This document shows positions 54,409 through 56,554 of a stretch of 56,554 nt of DNA, one piece after another. The translations under genes were made by a program, and so were the position numbers. The notes under the pieces were generated by a model. The model worked only from the letters and a program-made list of their open reading frames with translations, had not been told where the DNA came from and did no database searches. Numbering within the stretch: position 1 is the first letter of the stretch; every line of letters begins with the position of its first letter. The stretch is from Chitinophagales bacterium (GTDB taxonomy: Bacteria > Bacteroidota > Bacteroidia > Chitinophagales > UBA10324), in contig JACDDS010000020.1 of the NCBI GenBank assembly GCA_013816805.1, positions 1 through 56,554 on the forward strand, read 5' to 3'.

Positions 54409-56280
54409 ATGAAAAAATCTTTTTTACTATATGTCCTTATAATTAATTGGTCATTGACCGAGGCTCAAATACTTTACATGCCGAGAAATATTAAAGAAGC
54501 AATTCAAAAAGGAACTCGTTCGCCTGATGGCAAACCGGGTAAAAATTATTGGCAAAATTTTGCGAGATACAATATCCGGCTGACCATTAATCCACCTGAC
54601 CGGGTGATAAACGGCACAGAAGATATAGTCTATATTAATAACAGCCCTGACACACTTAGTAGTCTGGTATTTAAATTAATCCTGAACTGTCACCTTGCCG
54701 GAGCTATAAGACAATTTCCTGCCGATTCAGCTTATCTTTCATCCGGAATAAATATTGACAGGTATATAGAAAACAATGTTGTAAAAAAATGGGAAGTTGG
54801 GAATGGTACTTTTCAGGAGGTCAATTTCGATTTACCACTATTACCGCATGATTCAGTGAAACTGTCAATGGACTGGCATTACGATATCACACCCAAAGGA
54901 AATCGGGAAGGCCTGATAGATTCGACAACCTTTTTCCTCGCTTATTTTTACCCCCGTCTAGCTGTCTTTGACGATTATAACGGGTGGGACAATACAAATT
55001 TTACGGAAGCACAGGAATTCTATAACGATTTTAATGATTATTTGTTAACTATAGAAGTGCCTGAAAATTATTGTGTATGGGCAACGGGTGATTTACTGAA
55101 TCCGGAGGAAGTGCTTCGACCTGTTCAAGTGAAACGATTGAAAGAGTCGATGACGTCTGATTCAACTATTCATGTTGCGAGTCTTCATGATTTGATTTCA
55201 AAAAATGTTACCGCACAAAAAGTAAGGAATACCTGGAAGTGGAGAGCCGATTATGTTTCGGATATGGCTGTTGTTATCAGCGATCATTTTGCATGGGATG
55301 CGTCGAGTGTGATAGTGGATGATGCCACGCACAGGCGTGCAAGTGTCCAGGCCGTCTATAATGATACTGCAAAAGATTTTCATCACATGGTTGAATATGG
55401 AAGGCAAGCCCTTGACTGGCTTTCCCATAAGTGGCCCGGCATGCCATATCCGTATCAGAAAATTACAGTTGTCCAGGGATATTACGATATGGAATATCCG
55501 ATGTTGGTGAACGATAACTCCTTTGAAGATTTAACTTTTGCCCGGTTTGTTGCTGAACATGAAATTGCACATACCTGGTTTCCTTTTTATACAGGTATCA
55601 ATGAAACCCGTTATGGCTTTATGGATGAAGGATGGGCCACTACCTTTGAATACCTCATTTCGGTAGATATTTTAGGCGGAAGCGCCGCAGCTAATTTTTT
55701 TAAAAAATTTAGAATTGGCCCCTGGATTAAAAATACCTTAGCAGAAACAGATTTGCCGGTTATTACCCCAGGAAATGTATTGAGTGGTATGCCCTTATCC
55801 ATCAACGAATATGGGAAAGCTGCATTGGGATATCTTGCTATCAAAGACTTTCTGGGGGACACAGTATTTAAAAAATGCCTCATTGAATTTATTGATCGCT
55901 GGCATGGCAAACATCCAACCCCCTGGGATATGTTTTATACTTTTAATAATATTTCCGGTAAAAATTTAAACTGGTTCTGGAGCAATTGGTTTTTTAGCAA
56001 TAATTTCCTCGATCTTTCAATACAAAGCGTTAAGGTGTCTTCAGGAAAAATTGCTGTTTCAATTAAAAATATAGGAGGTTTTGTTTCCCCTGTGGATATC
56101 ATAGTATCTTATTCTGATGGAACCGCCCATTCATTTCATGAAACTCCGGATATGTGGATGCACCACCCGGAAGCAGCATTAGTCAAAATTTCAGCTAAAA
56201 AACAAGTTCAATCCGTACGGTTGGACGGGGGAATTTTTATGGATGCCGATGAAACAAATAATACTTGGAAAGTAAAATGA
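54409..56280 (+). CDS. M1 family metallopeptidase (aminopeptidase N-like)
   Basis: The 623-residue protein has a signal peptide (MKKSFLLYVLIINWSLTEA) and a beta-saddle N-terminal domain (NIRLTINPPDRVINGTEDIVYINNSPDTLSSLVFKL). The zinc site is HEIAH with His384, Glu385 and His388, and Glu407 in MDEGWATTFEYL, the HExxHx18E spacing of the M1 family. A C-terminal region with DFLGDTVFKKCLIEF and WFWSNWFFSNNFLDLSI follows. It is periplasmic or surface-exposed; no T9SS domain is seen. A hairpin follows 9 bases after the stop. Confidence 0.93.
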   Translation: MKKSFLLYVLIINWSLTEAQILYMPRNIKEAIQKGTRSPDGKPGKNYWQNFARYNIRLTINPPDRVINGTEDIVYINNSPDTLSSLVFKLILNCHLAGAIRQFPADSAYLSSGINIDRYIENNVVKKWEVGNGTFQEVNFDLPLLPHDSVKLSMDWHYDITPKGNREGLIDSTTFFLAYFYPRLAVFDDYNGWDNTNFTEAQEFYNDFNDYLLTIEVPENYCVWATGDLLNPEEVLRPVQVKRLKESMTSDSTIHVASLHDLISKNVTAQKVRNTWKWRADYVSDMAVVISDHFAWDASSVIVDDATHRRASVQAVYNDTAKDFHHMVEYGRQALDWLSHKWPGMPYPYQKITVVQGYYDMEYPMLVNDNSFEDLTFARFVAEHEIAHTWFPFYTGINETRYGFMDEGWATTFEYLISVDILGGSAAANFFKKFRIGPWIKNTLAETDLPVITPGNVLSGMPLSINEYGKAALGYLAIKDFLGDTVFKKCLIEFIDRWHGKHPTPWDMFYTFNNISGKNLNWFWSNWFFSNNFLDLSIQSVKVSSGKIAVSIKNIGGFVSPVDIIVSYSDGTAHSFHETPDMWMHHPEAALVKISAKKQVQSVRLDGGIFMDADETNNTWKVK

Positions 56281-56288
56281 CAACTTCA

Positions 56289-56315
56289 AACCGGGCATAA
56301 ATTTCCTGCCCGGTT
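56289..56315 (+). terminator. Hairpin terminator after the M1 peptidase gene
   Basis: AACCGGGC at 56289-56296 pairs perfectly with GCCCGGTT at 56308-56315 over an 11-base loop. The following AATCGTATAATTTTATC is only partly T-rich. Position right after the stop at 56280 supports termination. Confidence 0.6.
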
Positions 56316-56496
56316 AATCGTATAATTTTATCATAACTCATCTAACTTTCGACTTTCGAAATAGAGCCAACAGTATCAGGTCTTTTGAGATGCTGTAAAA
56401 AATAATTCCAATGATCTCTTTTTTATCTAGGGTCAACCTGAAAACTCAAAAGGCTTATCTATGAAGGATTTCACAATGGGATGTGGAAAATGAAAA

Positions 56497-56531
56497 GCCC
56501 CAAAACGCAGATAAGCATGCAATTTTGGGGC
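56497..56531. terminator. Strong inverted repeat near the right edge, terminator candidate
   Basis: GCCCCAAAA at 56497-56505 pairs with TTTTGGGGC at 56523-56531. Read on the minus strand the hairpin is followed by TTTTCATTTTCC, a good terminator for a gene coming from the right of the window. Read on the plus strand it could also serve the M1 gene. Confidence 0.55.
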
Positions 56532-56554
56532 AGATCAATTTGCACTTCAAATGT

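Noticed and set aside
1-56554. CRISPR array, tRNA or rRNA genes
   Set aside because: I saw no regularly spaced direct repeats and no recognisable tRNA or rRNA sequence. A dedicated search (tRNAscan-SE, CRISPR finder) was not possible here.

Overview
The window comes from a Bacteroidota chromosome, most likely a chitinophaga-like or saprospira-like environmental lineage. The evidence is type IX secretion (T9SS) C-terminal sorting domains, a very large secreted Rhs/YD-repeat protein of the kind common in this phylum, many Bacteroidota lipoproteins, and promoter boxes of the TAnnTTTG type. No rRNA, tRNA or CRISPR array was recognised. The organism assignment is inference from gene content.

Layout. 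1-1.9 kb is decayed: the tail of an IS110-like transposase, a truncated and frameshifted T9SS cargo gene, and a broken Y1 (REP-associated) transposase flanked by an inverted pair of hairpin repeats. 2.1-8.1 kb (minus) is a complete RND efflux operon, marR-adaptor-pump-TolC. 8.2-17.6 kb holds an XRE/S24-like regulator divergent from a 2582-residue Rhs protein. Its C-terminal domain carries an L,D-transpeptidase-like HPDG...GCIG motif, and its stop overlaps the start of a lipoprotein gene that I propose is the periplasmic immunity protein. 17.6-22.5 kb is an island: an alcohol dehydrogenase stub, then a single-chain type IIG restriction-modification gene bordered by terminal-inverted-repeat elements and carrying an in-frame palindromic insertion. 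21.6-26.4 kb holds small envelope genes (two paralogous lipoproteins, a TerB-like protein, a META-domain protein, a COG3650-like lipoprotein, DUF1330). 26.5-37.9 kb is mixed: M13 peptidase, an AAC(3)-I-like acetyltransferase and its broken duplicate, a beta-helix T9SS protein, a CDF-like membrane protein, a ruined adenylate cyclase sensor gene, an MFS transporter, a broken TMEM175/DUF1211 gene, DinB and GNAT.

38.1-44.7 kb (minus) is the complete trp operon trpEGDCFBA. It is preceded by a 21-codon leader peptide with three consecutive Trp codons and a perfect terminator hairpin, so it is a classical attenuator. 45.2-51.2 kb (plus) is the Fe-S cluster operon sufBCDSE plus a DUF59 gene, with a palindrome over its promoter box. 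51.4-56.3 kb holds a small hypothetical gene, a YdeI/OmpD-associated-like protein, an FRG-domain protein, a family 2 glycosyltransferase and an M1 aminopeptidase.

The strongest candidate for an undescribed system is the Rhs / LD-transpeptidase-like toxin with its lipoprotein partner, next to a repressor-like protein that has lost both S24 catalytic residues. The window also has many gene remnants with single-base lesions (0.1-1.9 kb and 31-36.6 kb). These could be real decay or assembly error, and reads should be checked.
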